Assembly: GCA_024860875.1 (NCBI GenBank) | Contig: JACPSZ010000017.1 | Coordinates: forward strand, 1-64,000 | Direction of reading: 5' to 3' | DNA from: Nitrososphaerota archaeon | GTDB taxonomy: Archaea; Thermoproteota; Nitrososphaeria; Nitrososphaerales; UBA57 | Length of the DNA: 64,000 nt | Part shown: positions 9,268-19,455 of the stretch, one piece after another | How positions within the stretch are numbered: position 1 is the stretch's first letter | How the letters are laid out: the number at the start of each line of letters is the position of its first letter | Translations under genes and position numbers: made by a program | Notes under the pieces: generated by a model | What the model saw: the letters and a program-made list of their open reading frames with translations, nothing else | What the model was told of the DNA's origin: nothing | Database searches by the model: none

Positions 9268-9891
9268 CTACGAAATAGAATTCAACAGGGATTTAGAGAA
9301 TATACGCTCCGCAACAGCTAAATCCTTTGGAGAATTAACATTAATCAGAGTTTCAGCATCATAAACTATGAAATCCTCTTGCTCAGGTTCAGAACCATTG
9401 ATTGCACTTCCGTCCAGCACGTTTACTCCTGCAGGTACAACATCCAAACCTTCTATGTTGAAGATGATTTCTGGCTCAACCCCGATTTTCCTGTATTCAG
9501 AAACGGGTACCATGACAGAAAGTGCTGCCTTGGAGCAGCTCTCAAAACGAGCAAGAATAAGATCGAGAGTTGTAGGTCTTATACATGGCATGTCAGCAGA
9601 TATGATTATTGTTTCTCTTAACCCGAGTTTCTTTATGGCATAGCGTAAATCTTCCACATAACCAAGACCTTCAGTTTCAACTACTTCTGCTCCAAACTTC
9701 TTAGCTATCAAAGCGGTTTTAGGTGTATTGCTGGAAACAGCAACTATCACCCTCCTAATGTTCTTGCATGCTCTGAGAGCATTAATGACATGTTGAATCA
9801 TCGGCTTTCCAGAAACTTCGAGTAGGGGTTTTTCACCTTTGCCAAGCCTGCTACCCTTACCTCCAGCCATTAGAAGCGCTACAATGTTCAT
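9268..9891 (-). CDS. cobY: Adenosylcobinamide-phosphate guanylyltransferase
   Basis: LLMAGGKGSRLGKGEKPLLEVSGKPMIQHV; in cobalamin operon. Confidence 0.88.
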   Translation of the reverse strand: MNIVALLMAGGKGSRLGKGEKPLLEVSGKPMIQHVINALRACKNIRRVIVAVSSNTPKTALIAKKFGAEVVETEGLGYVEDLRYAIKKLGLRETIIISADMPCIRPTTLDLILARFESCSKAALSVMVPVSEYRKIGVEPEIIFNIEGLDVVPAGVNVLDGSAINGSEPEQEDFIVYDAETLINVNSPKDLAVAERIFSKSLLNSIS

Positions 9892-10640
9892 CGGCTTATC
9901 GCCAGAATAGCAAGAAGAGAAGTTAGGCGGGAGATATCGTTTGTAGCTCCAAATACATCTCCTGTGATCCCTCCAAAGTTTCTATTTGAAACCCATGTCA
10001 AGAATATGGTTGTAAGGAAGCCTACCAACACTATGAGTATTCCCGTAAGACCCGTAATAAGAATCGCTAGAACAATCGAGATTGTAAGAGAAGAAGCCAA
10101 ACGCACTCCTCTCTTATCTCCTCGCATCTTTTCTATGAAGGAAACGTTCATGCCTGGAGCAGCAGACTTGCCTATCCATGCTAGAGTCACCATCGCAAAC
10201 TTCGCAGATATTTCAACAACAATGAGGTCTTGCAGAAAGGTTAGAGCACCAAGATATGGGATACTTAGGGCTGTTGCAGCAAGTATAACGAAACCTAGAG
10301 CGAAGCCTCCTACACCTGTATTCTTGTCGTGCATGGCTGCAATCTTCTCCTTGGGAGAACCGTTGTACATCAATCCATCTCCAAAGTCTATTAGCCCGTC
10401 GGTATGGTGCAGCCCAGTAATGTATAGCAGGAAACCAAACGCAAGAATTCCTGCTATCATCGTCGGAAATATCAAGCGAAATACTCCAAGTACTATCCCT
10501 GCCAGAAGCCCGATAACTGCACCTATCAAAGGAGCAAGTGGCATATAGTTAGCCGCCTCAGTAAGAGTGCTCTCATCTGATTTGATCGGAATGACGGTGA
10601 AAAATGCGAATAGAGACTTGATGCCTTTTAGAGCTCCCAA
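9888..10640 (-). CDS. cobS: Adenosylcobinamide-GDP ribazoletransferase
   Basis: FFTVIPI, YITGLHHTDGLIDFGDGLM, KIAAMHDKNTGVGGFALG; polytopic; 4-nt overlap with cobY. Confidence 0.93.
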   Translation of the reverse strand: MGALKGIKSLFAFFTVIPIKSDESTLTEAANYMPLAPLIGAVIGLLAGIVLGVFRLIFPTMIAGILAFGFLLYITGLHHTDGLIDFGDGLMYNGSPKEKIAAMHDKNTGVGGFALGFVILAATALSIPYLGALTFLQDLIVVEISAKFAMVTLAWIGKSAAPGMNVSFIEKMRGDKRGVRLASSLTISIVLAILITGLTGILIVLVGFLTTIFLTWVSNRNFGGITGDVFGATNDISRLTSLLAILAISR

Positions 10641-10663
10641 CTCTACCGCTCCTTAAATTTCTC

Positions 10664-11605
10664 TCAATTAGAAAAGACTCCCGTTAAAGCAATTATTGGC
10701 AATATTATCAACACTACAAAGAGCGTGGTTGCAACGTACATTATCCTCAAAGCTTTTGCTATATGCACAGCCGTCATAGAAGCTCTTCTGTCCCCCAGAA
10801 TATAATACTGTGGTTTTTCGAGCTGGACATTTAGAGCTCCTGCAACTGCTGCCATGGACCATCCTGCATTGACGCTCTGAGTCTTTGCATGATCGCGCTT
10901 TAGAATTCTCCAAGCGTTCTGCCAGTCTTCACGAAGGATTGCTGCTGAAACTATTATCAGAAATGCAACAAGGCGGGCAGGTATTAAATTCACTATTGTG
11001 TCCATCTTTGCAGAAAATTTTCCCACATATTCATATCTTCGTTCTCTATAACCTACCATAGAATCAAGTGTGTTAATTGCTCTATAAGCGACCGCTCCAG
11101 ATACGCCGAAAATTCCAAAGTAGAATAATGGAGATGCGATGCCATCTACCAAGCCCTCTGCCACAGTTTCAACCGCTGCAGAAATTATCTGCTGTTCATC
11201 AAGTCTGTTAACATCCCTTCTGACGACCTTCTGCAGTGGCATTCTGGCTTTTTCTGTAGATCCTTCTTGGATGGCATAGAGGATTGGTAAAACATGGTTT
11301 CTTAGCGATTTGATGGCGAATGTAGTTTTGAGTATTATTGCCGAGCATAGGATATAGGCGAGCAGCCCAAGGATGAGTCTTGAAATTTCAATTATTGCTA
11401 GTGATGCTATCGAAAATATGGCTATTATTATTATAGCCAGAAATGAACCCTGAACCAACTCGCTTCTGGGGCTTCCAATTTGTATTGAAGAGCTCAATCG
11501 CCTAGAAACTTTACCCATCCAGACGGTCGGATGAAACTTTTCTGGAGGTTCACCGAAGATTATGTCTATTCCCAGAGCCAGAAACAGAATAAGAAGTTCC
11601 TGCAA
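10664..11605 (-). CDS. cbiB: Adenosylcobinamide-phosphate synthase
   Basis: DIIFGEPPEKFHPTVWMGK, AAVETVAEGLVDGIASPLFYF, AINTLDSMVGYR. Confidence 0.93.
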   Translation of the reverse strand: MQELLILFLALGIDIIFGEPPEKFHPTVWMGKVSRRLSSSIQIGSPRSELVQGSFLAIIIIAIFSIASLAIIEISRLILGLLAYILCSAIILKTTFAIKSLRNHVLPILYAIQEGSTEKARMPLQKVVRRDVNRLDEQQIISAAVETVAEGLVDGIASPLFYFGIFGVSGAVAYRAINTLDSMVGYRERRYEYVGKFSAKMDTIVNLIPARLVAFLIIVSAAILREDWQNAWRILKRDHAKTQSVNAGWSMAAVAGALNVQLEKPQYYILGDRRASMTAVHIAKALRIMYVATTLFVVLIILPIIALTGVFSN

Positions 11606-11616
11606 ACAGGTTCAAC

Positions 11617-13176
11617 TTAACCTGACAAATCAAGCATTTTGAACAATTTCTTCATGTTAAGACTACTTTCAACAACGCTTGCAAGTCTGTCCAGACTCTC
11701 CTGCCAAACTTGCATAGAATCTCTTTTCTTTAGTGCAGGCTTGTTATTCCTTCTTTGCATCAAGAATTTAATGAGCGCGTTTCTTGCACCTTCATTCTCA
11801 AACAAGCCATGGACATACGTTCCTATTACTAAACCATCATTGCTAACTGCTCCATCATTGATATTTACAGTATTTTCGCTTCTACGTATGATTTTGAATG
11901 CTGGCCTTACGCTATTATTGGCAACAGTTCTGCCCATGTGAATTTCGTAACCCATAATTTTCCTTCTGCCAAGTGAACCAAAGATTGGCGTCCAAGCAAA
12001 ACTCTCTGCCGAGATGCGCTCAGTCACCTTTCCATATTTCTCAAAATATGTTACAACATCTAGAAGCCCAAGACCCTTAAACTCTCCCTTAACCTTACCC
12101 TCTATACCATCTTTGTCGATGATACGCTTTCCTAAAATTTGGTAGCCGCCGCAAACACCTAAGATAGGTCTATTCTTTGCCATGCTTACAATTTTCTTTA
12201 CAAGGCCAGATTTTTCTAGCCAGAGCAGATCTTGTATCGTGTTTTTTGTGCCTGGCAGTATTATTGAATCGGGGTCTCCCAATTCTGCTTCCGATTTTAC
12301 ATATCGCGTTCTAACATTGGTCATCATTTTGAAAGGTTCGTAGTCCGTAAAATTGGAAATTCTTGGAAGATGAATTATTGCTATGTCAATTTGCGGTTCT
12401 TGTGCTGTGCCGAGATCTTCAAGGGCTACGGAATCTTCGCTCGGTAGTTGCAGTCCTTCAATGAAAGGAACTACTCCGAGCATTGGCTTCTTTGTAATCC
12501 TCTGAAGTTGAACCAAACCCGGCTTGAGAATAGCCAAATCGCCTCTGAACTTGTTGATTACAAAACCCTTGATTCTTCTCCTGTGCCTAGGTTTTAGGAG
12601 CTCTAGTGTCCCTACAATGCTTGCAAACACCCCACCTCTGTCTATGTCCCCAACGAGAATCACAGGAGCATCGACAATGTCTGCAACCCTCATATTCGCT
12701 ATTTCATGATCATAGAGGTTAATCTCTGCAGGACTTCCAGCTCCTTCAATTACGACGATTTCAAAATCCGCTTCCAGCCTCTTAAGCGATTCCTTTAGGC
12801 AGTGTATCCCTTCTCCGCGAGCAAAATCGGAATAGTAGTTTGAAGCACTGATATCGATATACGGTGTGCCATTTAGCACTATTTGAGAGGTCATGTTCCC
12901 TTTTGGCTTAAGGAGAATTGGGTTCATGTCAGATGTTGGCTCGGTTCGTGCGGCAATTGCTTGCACTGCTTGTGCACGGGCTATCTCTTTACCATCGTTT
13001 GTAACGAAGGAATTTAATGACATGTTTTGAGCCTTAAAGGGTGCAACCCGATATCCAGCATTAGAGAAGATTCTGCAAAGTGCTGCCACCATCAGACTTT
13101 TGCCACAATGCGATGATGTGCCCTGAACCATGATCTTGCGACATTTCTCCGCTTTCCGCCCTTCAGAATTCTCCAA
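11617..13176 (-). CDS. cobQ: Cobyric acid synthase
   Basis: IMVQGTSSHCGKSLM, PFKAQNMSLNSFVT, EGAGSPAEINL, GVCGGYQILGK, IGTYVHGLFEN. Confidence 0.95.
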   Translation of the reverse strand: MENSEGRKAEKCRKIMVQGTSSHCGKSLMVAALCRIFSNAGYRVAPFKAQNMSLNSFVTNDGKEIARAQAVQAIAARTEPTSDMNPILLKPKGNMTSQIVLNGTPYIDISASNYYSDFARGEGIHCLKESLKRLEADFEIVVIEGAGSPAEINLYDHEIANMRVADIVDAPVILVGDIDRGGVFASIVGTLELLKPRHRRRIKGFVINKFRGDLAILKPGLVQLQRITKKPMLGVVPFIEGLQLPSEDSVALEDLGTAQEPQIDIAIIHLPRISNFTDYEPFKMMTNVRTRYVKSEAELGDPDSIILPGTKNTIQDLLWLEKSGLVKKIVSMAKNRPILGVCGGYQILGKRIIDKDGIEGKVKGEFKGLGLLDVVTYFEKYGKVTERISAESFAWTPIFGSLGRRKIMGYEIHMGRTVANNSVRPAFKIIRRSENTVNINDGAVSNDGLVIGTYVHGLFENEGARNALIKFLMQRRNNKPALKKRDSMQVWQESLDRLASVVESSLNMKKLFKMLDLSG

Positions 13177-13181
13177 AATTA

Positions 13182-14276
13182 TCAGTTTACAATTTCCTTT
13201 AGCGATTGGACTAGTTTCTTATTTTCTTTCCTGCTCCTTATAGCTATGCGTATATGATTAGGCAGTCCGAACGAACTGCACTCTCTGATCAAAATATCTC
13301 GTTGCAGAAGTTTTCGTTTAATATCTGATGCTGAAAGGTTGCTTGAACTAACATCTACAAAAATAAAATTTGCATCAGGCTTTACAGGTCTGAAGCCGTT
13401 AATTCTGCCTAAGGTTTCGAACAGAAATTCTCGCTCTTCCTCTACAAGATGACGTACTTTGATCAGACCTCTATCATGCAAAGCTGCTACGGCTGCAACC
13501 TCTGCCAAGCAATTTACACTCCAAGGCGGTTTTACTCTATTCAGCAGATCAACAATTTCCTTTGAACCAATACCGTACCCTACTCTAAGTCCTGTCAAGC
13601 CGAAGAACTTGGTGAATGATCTCAGAACAAAGAGATTTGGATATTCTCCAACAAGACCAACTGCTGTATTCCGTTTCGGGTTAGATATGAACTCGACAAA
13701 ATCCTCATCAACAAACACCAGAGCATCTTGCTTTATAGCTCGCTCCAGAACTTGAACGATGGTTCGCCTTGAGGTAAATGTGCTAGTAGGATTGTTGGGA
13801 TTACAAATAAAGATGATTTTGCTTTCATAATTTATCTTGTCGGGGTCTACTTTAAACACTGAATCCAATTCAAAAAATTTCGGCCTTGCTCCTGTCCTTC
13901 TTACTGCGATTTCATATTCTCCGAATGTAGGCTTTGGTATCTGAACTTCCTCACCTTTATCTAGAAAGACTTCGCAGAAAAGATAGATTATCTCTGTGGA
14001 GCCATTTCCTACAAGTATGTTTTCTTCATCAACGTTAAGATATTCTGAAATGGCTCGATGCAGCGATGGATATTTTGTATCTGGGTAGAATGGAATTCTC
14101 CACAGATTCTTCTTTATGACATTGATTACTTTGAACGAAATGCCGAGAGGGTTTACATTGGAGCTAAAGTCAATTATCTCGGAAGCAGGTTTTCGCTGAT
14201 TCCAAATCTCGCCACCGTGCGTAGCTGGTTCTATATGTCTAATATGCTCCTTTGCAATGTCATATGCAGATTTCAT
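13182..14276 (-). CDS. Threonine-phosphate decarboxylase-like PLP enzyme (HisC fold)
   Basis: IDFSSNVNPLG, NILVGNGSTEIIYLF, IFICNPNNPTS, VLRSFTKFFGLTGLRVGYG; operon with cobQ and the CobT-like gene. Confidence 0.85.
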   Translation of the reverse strand: MKSAYDIAKEHIRHIEPATHGGEIWNQRKPASEIIDFSSNVNPLGISFKVINVIKKNLWRIPFYPDTKYPSLHRAISEYLNVDEENILVGNGSTEIIYLFCEVFLDKGEEVQIPKPTFGEYEIAVRRTGARPKFFELDSVFKVDPDKINYESKIIFICNPNNPTSTFTSRRTIVQVLERAIKQDALVFVDEDFVEFISNPKRNTAVGLVGEYPNLFVLRSFTKFFGLTGLRVGYGIGSKEIVDLLNRVKPPWSVNCLAEVAAVAALHDRGLIKVRHLVEEEREFLFETLGRINGFRPVKPDANFIFVDVSSSNLSASDIKRKLLQRDILIRECSSFGLPNHIRIAIRSRKENKKLVQSLKEIVN

Positions 14277-14278
14277 TG

Positions 14279-15379
14279 CTATTTACGCTCCATAACCATC
14301 TGTGCATAACCTCGTTCAACATTTTTCAGAACGATGTCTCTGGTAATGCTACCATTTGACTTTATCATGGTTGAAATTATTGCTCCTCCCGCACCAACAC
14401 CCTCTTTTACAACACCTTCCTCGTATGCCCTTAAGCCTTGAAATCTGGAAGAACCGAAATCAAGATTGGCCGCAAGAATAGGCACATCAGAAATCTGCTT
14501 TATAATTCCCACCAAATCAGACATTGGATCTTGTGCGAGCCAACTTGTTGTGCCGATGGCAAGATTTTGCGAGACACGAGGTTCTATTCTGTGAATCAAA
14601 GAGAGCGCGGCCCCCATCTGAGTACCTCCTGCAAGCATAACTGGGATGTTGCCTGTTGCACCTACTGCAAGCCCGGCAATTGCTGCAAGTACAGGGTCTC
14701 CAACTTTAGATACTGCTTGAATCGGTTTATCTACCAAAGAACCCTCTTCTATCCCGGCAGCCTTCAACGCGGTTTTAGCGACTTCCGTCTTTAGGCTATG
14801 AGGGTTTGTGGACATGCTACTACTGACCCTTCCAATGGCATCAATGCCTAATGCAAGTAATACTGCCAAGGCTGTAGTTGTTCCTCCAGGTATGCTCTCT
14901 CCTATGACAAGATAACCCGGAAGTTTGGATAGTTGTTCTCCAAGGGTCTTTGCATTCTGAAATATTTCTAGAGCGTCTTTACACGCTTTTCCGCTCCTAA
15001 TGTCCTTTCCATAACTGCCATCAAGATTTACAAAAGGAACCATTGGTTTTATTCTGCTACCAGCATCTACTATTAGTGATGGAACGTTGGAAGATTGTAT
15101 TGCAGAGCGGGTTATTATCGCTGGTGTTGGTATCCCTTCAGGCGTGACAGGTATCTGTCTTATACACTTGCATCTGCCAAGCAGAAGAATTTCTGCATCA
15201 GCCGGAGGAGTGTAATCGGTCAAGTTCGGATTCTTTCCGGCTGCCGAAATGTTAGGTATCTTTGCAGTTTCGGTAGTTCCAATTACGCACACGAATAAAG
15301 GATTTTTTGACACCAGTCTTTTTGCAAATTCTTTGCCTCCTGTTTTGTTGCTGACAAAAAGCAGATCAGTCGTCCTCAT
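14279..15379 (-). CDS. Archaeal nicotinate-nucleotide dimethylbenzimidazole phosphoribosyltransferase family (CobT-like)
   Basis: SIPGGTTTALAVLLALG, KVGDPVLAAIAGLAVGA, VMLAGGTQMGAALSLI; cobalamin operon context. Confidence 0.85.
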   Translation of the reverse strand: MRTTDLLFVSNKTGGKEFAKRLVSKNPLFVCVIGTTETAKIPNISAAGKNPNLTDYTPPADAEILLLGRCKCIRQIPVTPEGIPTPAIITRSAIQSSNVPSLIVDAGSRIKPMVPFVNLDGSYGKDIRSGKACKDALEIFQNAKTLGEQLSKLPGYLVIGESIPGGTTTALAVLLALGIDAIGRVSSSMSTNPHSLKTEVAKTALKAAGIEEGSLVDKPIQAVSKVGDPVLAAIAGLAVGATGNIPVMLAGGTQMGAALSLIHRIEPRVSQNLAIGTTSWLAQDPMSDLVGIIKQISDVPILAANLDFGSSRFQGLRAYEEGVVKEGVGAGGAIISTMIKSNGSITRDIVLKNVERGYAQMVMERK

Positions 15380-15440
15380 TCGAGATTGGACAATCCATTC
15401 TTAAAAGATATAAAGATATGGTTGGATCATCCATCCAGCT

Positions 15441-16442
15441 ATGTCTATCAAAACGGTTTCACTAATTGCAATTGGGATTATAGTTCTTGGTTCAATTGCG
15501 GGTCTATTTTACTTTCAAACTCCGGCCCAGATAAAGAAGAGAGAATCATATCCATTAAGCGTAGTTGACGATTTAGGGAGAAACATAACAATCAGGGCAA
15601 AGCCGACTAGGATAGTTTCGCTTATACCAAGTGCAAGTGAACTTGTCTATGCAGTTGGGGCTGGCAATTTGCTTGTCGGTGTGGATCAGTTCAGCGCCTA
15701 TCCGGATCAACTTGTGCGGAGGGTGGAATCGGGAAATCTAACAATTGTAGGTTCAGGTCTTAACCCAGATTTAGACAAGGTGATTTCCCTCAACCCGGAC
15801 ATCATACTCATTAGTGGTCAAAGCTCCTTCAACGCCAAAGGCGTTCAACGACTTTTAGAGTTTGGGTATACAATTGTCAGTCTCGACGCACAAAATATTT
15901 ATGGCGTATTTTCAAATATAGAACTTTTGGGAAAAGTGACTGGAAATTCAGAGCAGGCATCTAAGCTAAGTACAAGTTTGAGAGAGAGGATTTCTAAAGT
16001 TGAATCCGCAGTCAAAGGCTCTCCAAAGGCCAGAGTTTATGTAGAAAACTGGAATGACCCGTTATTCAGCGTCGGACCAGGATCTATACAGGACGAATTG
16101 ATTAACAGGGTTGGAGGGATTAACGTATTCTCCGATCTGCCGAAGAAATCTGCTCAGGTAAGTTCTGAGGCTGTAATTGCGAAGAATCCAGAAGTTATAG
16201 TGCTTTTCCACAAAATTACCAAAATTGAAGAAGTAAAGAACAGGCCGGGCTGGAATGTTATTGATGCTGTAAAGAAGAATAGGGTATATTACATTTCTGA
16301 GGAGGAGAATATAGCACCATATGGAGCCCCAGGACCAAGAGTTGTTGATGGTCTTGAAAAGATTGCTGTATTGATACATCCAGAGATATTCAAGAATCAA
16401 AACAAAAACCCAAACATATTACTGATGCTGAAGGCTAACTGA
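15441..16442 (+). CDS. btuF: Cobalamin ABC transporter substrate-binding protein
   Basis: N-terminal TM; IVSLIPSASELVYAVGAGNLLVGVDQFSAYPDQL, NPDIILISGQ; next to btuC and btuD. Confidence 0.9.
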   Translation: MSIKTVSLIAIGIIVLGSIAGLFYFQTPAQIKKRESYPLSVVDDLGRNITIRAKPTRIVSLIPSASELVYAVGAGNLLVGVDQFSAYPDQLVRRVESGNLTIVGSGLNPDLDKVISLNPDIILISGQSSFNAKGVQRLLEFGYTIVSLDAQNIYGVFSNIELLGKVTGNSEQASKLSTSLRERISKVESAVKGSPKARVYVENWNDPLFSVGPGSIQDELINRVGGINVFSDLPKKSAQVSSEAVIAKNPEVIVLFHKITKIEEVKNRPGWNVIDAVKKNRVYYISEEENIAPYGAPGPRVVDGLEKIAVLIHPEIFKNQNKNPNILLMLKAN

Positions 16443-16444
16443 TT

Positions 16445-17521
16445 TTGAGCGAACTTGCAGAACGACATTTCAGGCGTATTGCGAGCTGGAAGAGGACAGT
16501 TGCTATCTTAGTAGTAGTGCTTGCGTTTACTTCCATCGCTGGTTTGAATGTTGGATTTTCGCAGATACCCTTTCAGAAGATTATTGCAATCCTGTTGCAA
16601 AATGTGCTGAACACTAGCCAAGCTCTAAACATGCCCGAACCAACTGCCGCTGAATCTGCAATTCTGCTGCAGGTCAGGCTTCCAAGGATTCTTGCTGGAA
16701 TTCTTGTTGGAGCTTCGCTTTCTGTTGGAGGAGTAGTCTTCCAAGCGGTGTTCAGAAACCCCATGGCTGACCCCTATGTGCTCGGTGTATCTTCTGGTGC
16801 CGCTGCTGGTGGTGTTGCAGCTATAGCATTTGGCTTTGGAACTGCGACACTTGGTGTGTTCGCAGTTCCTGCCATGGCGTTTTTTGGTGCGTCTATGACC
16901 TCTATGCTCGTTTACAGGCTGGCAAAGATTGGAGGCACAACTCCAGCGATGACCCTTTTGCTCTCTGGGATTGCCATAAGCATAGTCCTATCCTCCTTTG
17001 TTACTCTCACACTATTTTTTGCGAATCCCTACAATCAGCTGCAAGGAATAATCTTCTGGCTCATAGGAAGCCTTGCATCTATGTCTTGGACTGAAGTTAT
17101 TGTGGCTACTCCATTAATCCTGATACCTGCTCTATTGATAAACTTCTTTGGAAGGGACCTAAATGTTATGCTCCTTGGAGAAGAAGAGGCAGGCCATTTG
17201 GGGGTTGAACCTGAATCGTTGAAGAAGATCGTTATTTTGCTTGCGTCGCTTGCCGTTGCTTCCGCAGTGGCGATAAGTGGGATCATAGGATTTGTTGGGC
17301 TAATAGTGCCGCATATTGTCAGGCTTCTAGTAGGCCCTGATCATAGAATACTGATTCCTGCCTCCATAATTGGAGGAGCTACGTACATGGTAGCTTTTGA
17401 TGCTGTCAGCAGGGTGATTTATCCTCCATTGGAGTTTCCTGTTGGCGTGATAACCGCGCTTGCTGGAGGGCCATTCTTCCTATACCTTCTAAGAAGAAAG
17501 AAGGGGAGCTACCGAATATAG
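16445..17521 (+). CDS. btuC: Cobalamin/iron-siderophore ABC transporter permease
   Basis: RLPRILAGILVGASLSVGGVVFQAVFRNPMADPYVLGVSSGAAAG; FVGLIVPHIVRLLVGPDHR. Confidence 0.95.
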   Translation: MSELAERHFRRIASWKRTVAILVVVLAFTSIAGLNVGFSQIPFQKIIAILLQNVLNTSQALNMPEPTAAESAILLQVRLPRILAGILVGASLSVGGVVFQAVFRNPMADPYVLGVSSGAAAGGVAAIAFGFGTATLGVFAVPAMAFFGASMTSMLVYRLAKIGGTTPAMTLLLSGIAISIVLSSFVTLTLFFANPYNQLQGIIFWLIGSLASMSWTEVIVATPLILIPALLINFFGRDLNVMLLGEEEAGHLGVEPESLKKIVILLASLAVASAVAISGIIGFVGLIVPHIVRLLVGPDHRILIPASIIGGATYMVAFDAVSRVIYPPLEFPVGVITALAGGPFFLYLLRRKKGSYRI

Positions 17522-17532
17522 CGTGGTAGAAA

Positions 17533-18807
17533 ATGGTTGTCATCACTGTCAACGATGTTGATTGCTATTATGATTCGGCGAAGGTTCTCGAAGGCATCAA
17601 GCTAAAGATTGGCAAAGGAGACTTTGTTGGGATAATCGGGACTAATGGGTCAGGCAAGACTACGCTACTAAGAGCTATAAGCGGCACGCTAAAGCCAAGA
17701 AAAGGTACAGTTTTTCTTGAGGATATCGATGTTAACAGAATAAAAAAACTAGAGCTTGCTAGGAAAATGGCCGTAGTCCCTCAGGATACCAACATTTTGT
17801 TCGATTTTACTTCTTTCGACATCGTGATGATGGGCAGGAACCCCCACGTTGACAGGTTAAGGTTCGAAAGCGAAAAGGATGTCCAAGCAGTAGAGAAGGC
17901 TATGGAATTCACAGGCTCCCTACAATTTGCGAATCGTCCGATAGGGAGTCTCAGTGCGGGTGAAAGGCAGAGAGTTTCTATAGCAAGGGCGTTGGCACAG
18001 GAACCAGAAATAATACTGCTTGACGAGCCTACGAGCCATCTTGACATCGGCTTTCAGCTCGAAATCCTAGAGCTCCTTCTGAAACTTTCGGAGAAGGAGA
18101 AACTTACTGTAATTGCCGTATTCCATGATCTGAACCTTGCGGCTGTATATTGCAAGACCATTTTGCTTTTGAAGGGTGGGATGGTCATGGCCTGCGGGAA
18201 CATTGACGATGTTATCCGCCCCGAAATTATTAGAGATGCTTATGGTGTTAATGTTGATGTCAAGCTTCATCCTCTTACTGGCTCGCCGTACATAGTTCCT
18301 CTTGCCAGAGTAGGTTCCAGAGTTCAAAAGAAAAATTTGAAGGTGCATGTGATATGTGGAGGTGGAACAGGCTCAGCGTTGTTCAAAACGCTTGTAGACG
18401 AAGGTTATGACGTTAGTGCTGGAGTATTGAGCTGGCCTGATTCTGATTATGAGTATGCGGGCGCTCTTGGCATTGATGTTGTCGGAGAGTCGCCTTTTTG
18501 CTCCGTAGGCGAGCAGTCTTCCGAAGAAAATCTTGCCAGAATTAGGGATGCTGATGCTGTGATCCTAACAGACATGCCTGTCAGCACTGGGAACATTAAG
18601 AACCTTGAAGCTTTCAAGATTGCCGTTGAAGAGGGCAAGCTAGCAATTTGTGTTGGGCAGACAACTCCAGAGAAAAGAGATTTTGCTGGAGGGAGAGCTG
18701 TTCAGCTATTAGATGAAATTTACCGTATGAATGTCGTTCTAGTAAATGATGCTCATAACGCAATAAAAGTTCTGACAGATGGTGCTAGATGGAAAAAGGA
18801 CTCGTAA
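17533..18807 (+). CDS. btuD: Cobalamin ABC transporter ATPase with ~150 aa C-terminal Rossmann-like extension
   Basis: GTNGSGKTTLLRAI, LSAGERQRVSIARALAQEPEIILLDEPTSHLD, then NLKVHVICGGGTGSALFKTLVDEGYDVSAGVLS... Confidence 0.92.
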   Translation: MVVITVNDVDCYYDSAKVLEGIKLKIGKGDFVGIIGTNGSGKTTLLRAISGTLKPRKGTVFLEDIDVNRIKKLELARKMAVVPQDTNILFDFTSFDIVMMGRNPHVDRLRFESEKDVQAVEKAMEFTGSLQFANRPIGSLSAGERQRVSIARALAQEPEIILLDEPTSHLDIGFQLEILELLLKLSEKEKLTVIAVFHDLNLAAVYCKTILLLKGGMVMACGNIDDVIRPEIIRDAYGVNVDVKLHPLTGSPYIVPLARVGSRVQKKNLKVHVICGGGTGSALFKTLVDEGYDVSAGVLSWPDSDYEYAGALGIDVVGESPFCSVGEQSSEENLARIRDADAVILTDMPVSTGNIKNLEAFKIAVEEGKLAICVGQTTPEKRDFAGGRAVQLLDEIYRMNVVLVNDAHNAIKVLTDGARWKKDS

Positions 18808-19316
18808 TAATCTATACTGGCGATGGCAAGGGCAAAACAACTGCTGCTCTTGGCCTGGTATTAAGGGCTGCTGGATACAAATCTAAGGTCTTGATGTTGC
18901 AGTTCATCAAGGGAACATGGAAGACCGGAGAATTAGAATCTGCAAAGATGTTAGCACCATACTTTGAAATCAGGCAACTTGGGATAGGGTTTGTGACATG
19001 GCATCCAAAAAGGCCCTTTGAAGAGCATCGCAATGTTGCGCAGAAGGTTTGGGAGGAAGTCAAGAATATCGTACTTTCTGATGCTTATGATGTAATCATA
19101 CTAGATGAAATAAACAATGCTACCCGCTTTAATCTGATTCCTGTTCAAGAAGTTGTTGACTTGGTGAAAAGGAAGCCTGCAAGACTGCATTTGGTTCTGA
19201 CAGGAAGGGGTGCCGCTCAAGAAGTTATAGAGGCTGCAGACTTGGTTACCGAAATGAAGATGATAAAGCATCCCTTTGAAAAGGGGGAGTGGGCCAGAAA
19301 GATTATAGATTATTGA
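18789..19316 (+). CDS. cobO: Cob(I)alamin adenosyltransferase (CobA/CobO/BtuR type)
   Basis: IIYTGDGKGKTTAALGLVLRAAGYKSKVLMLQFIKGTWKTGE; VILDEINNA; overlaps btuD end. Confidence 0.95.
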   Translation: MEKGLVIIYTGDGKGKTTAALGLVLRAAGYKSKVLMLQFIKGTWKTGELESAKMLAPYFEIRQLGIGFVTWHPKRPFEEHRNVAQKVWEEVKNIVLSDAYDVIILDEINNATRFNLIPVQEVVDLVKRKPARLHLVLTGRGAAQEVIEAADLVTEMKMIKHPFEKGEWARKIIDY

Positions 19317-19320
19317 TTGG

Positions 19321-19400
19321 ATGCCCGCGCCTGCATGACTCCTCCGATAGGGTTGCAATATAAAGCAGTAATAGTAAAGGAGTAGAGTATTCTATTTTGG
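19321..19400 (-). repeat. Dispersed repeat family copy B
   Basis: rc: CTCCTTTACTATTACTGCTTTATATTGCAACCCTATCGGAGGAGTCATGCAGGCGCGGGCAT. Confidence 0.65.
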
Positions 19401-19455
19401 TTGCAAAGAGTTTGGATACCCATAAATCCCTGCCAATTGTAGTTCAACTAATTCC

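Noticed and set aside
10664-10913. 81-aa alternate-frame ORF MENSKARSCKDSERQ...
   Set aside because: Out-of-frame within the 3' end of cbiB; no evidence of coding.
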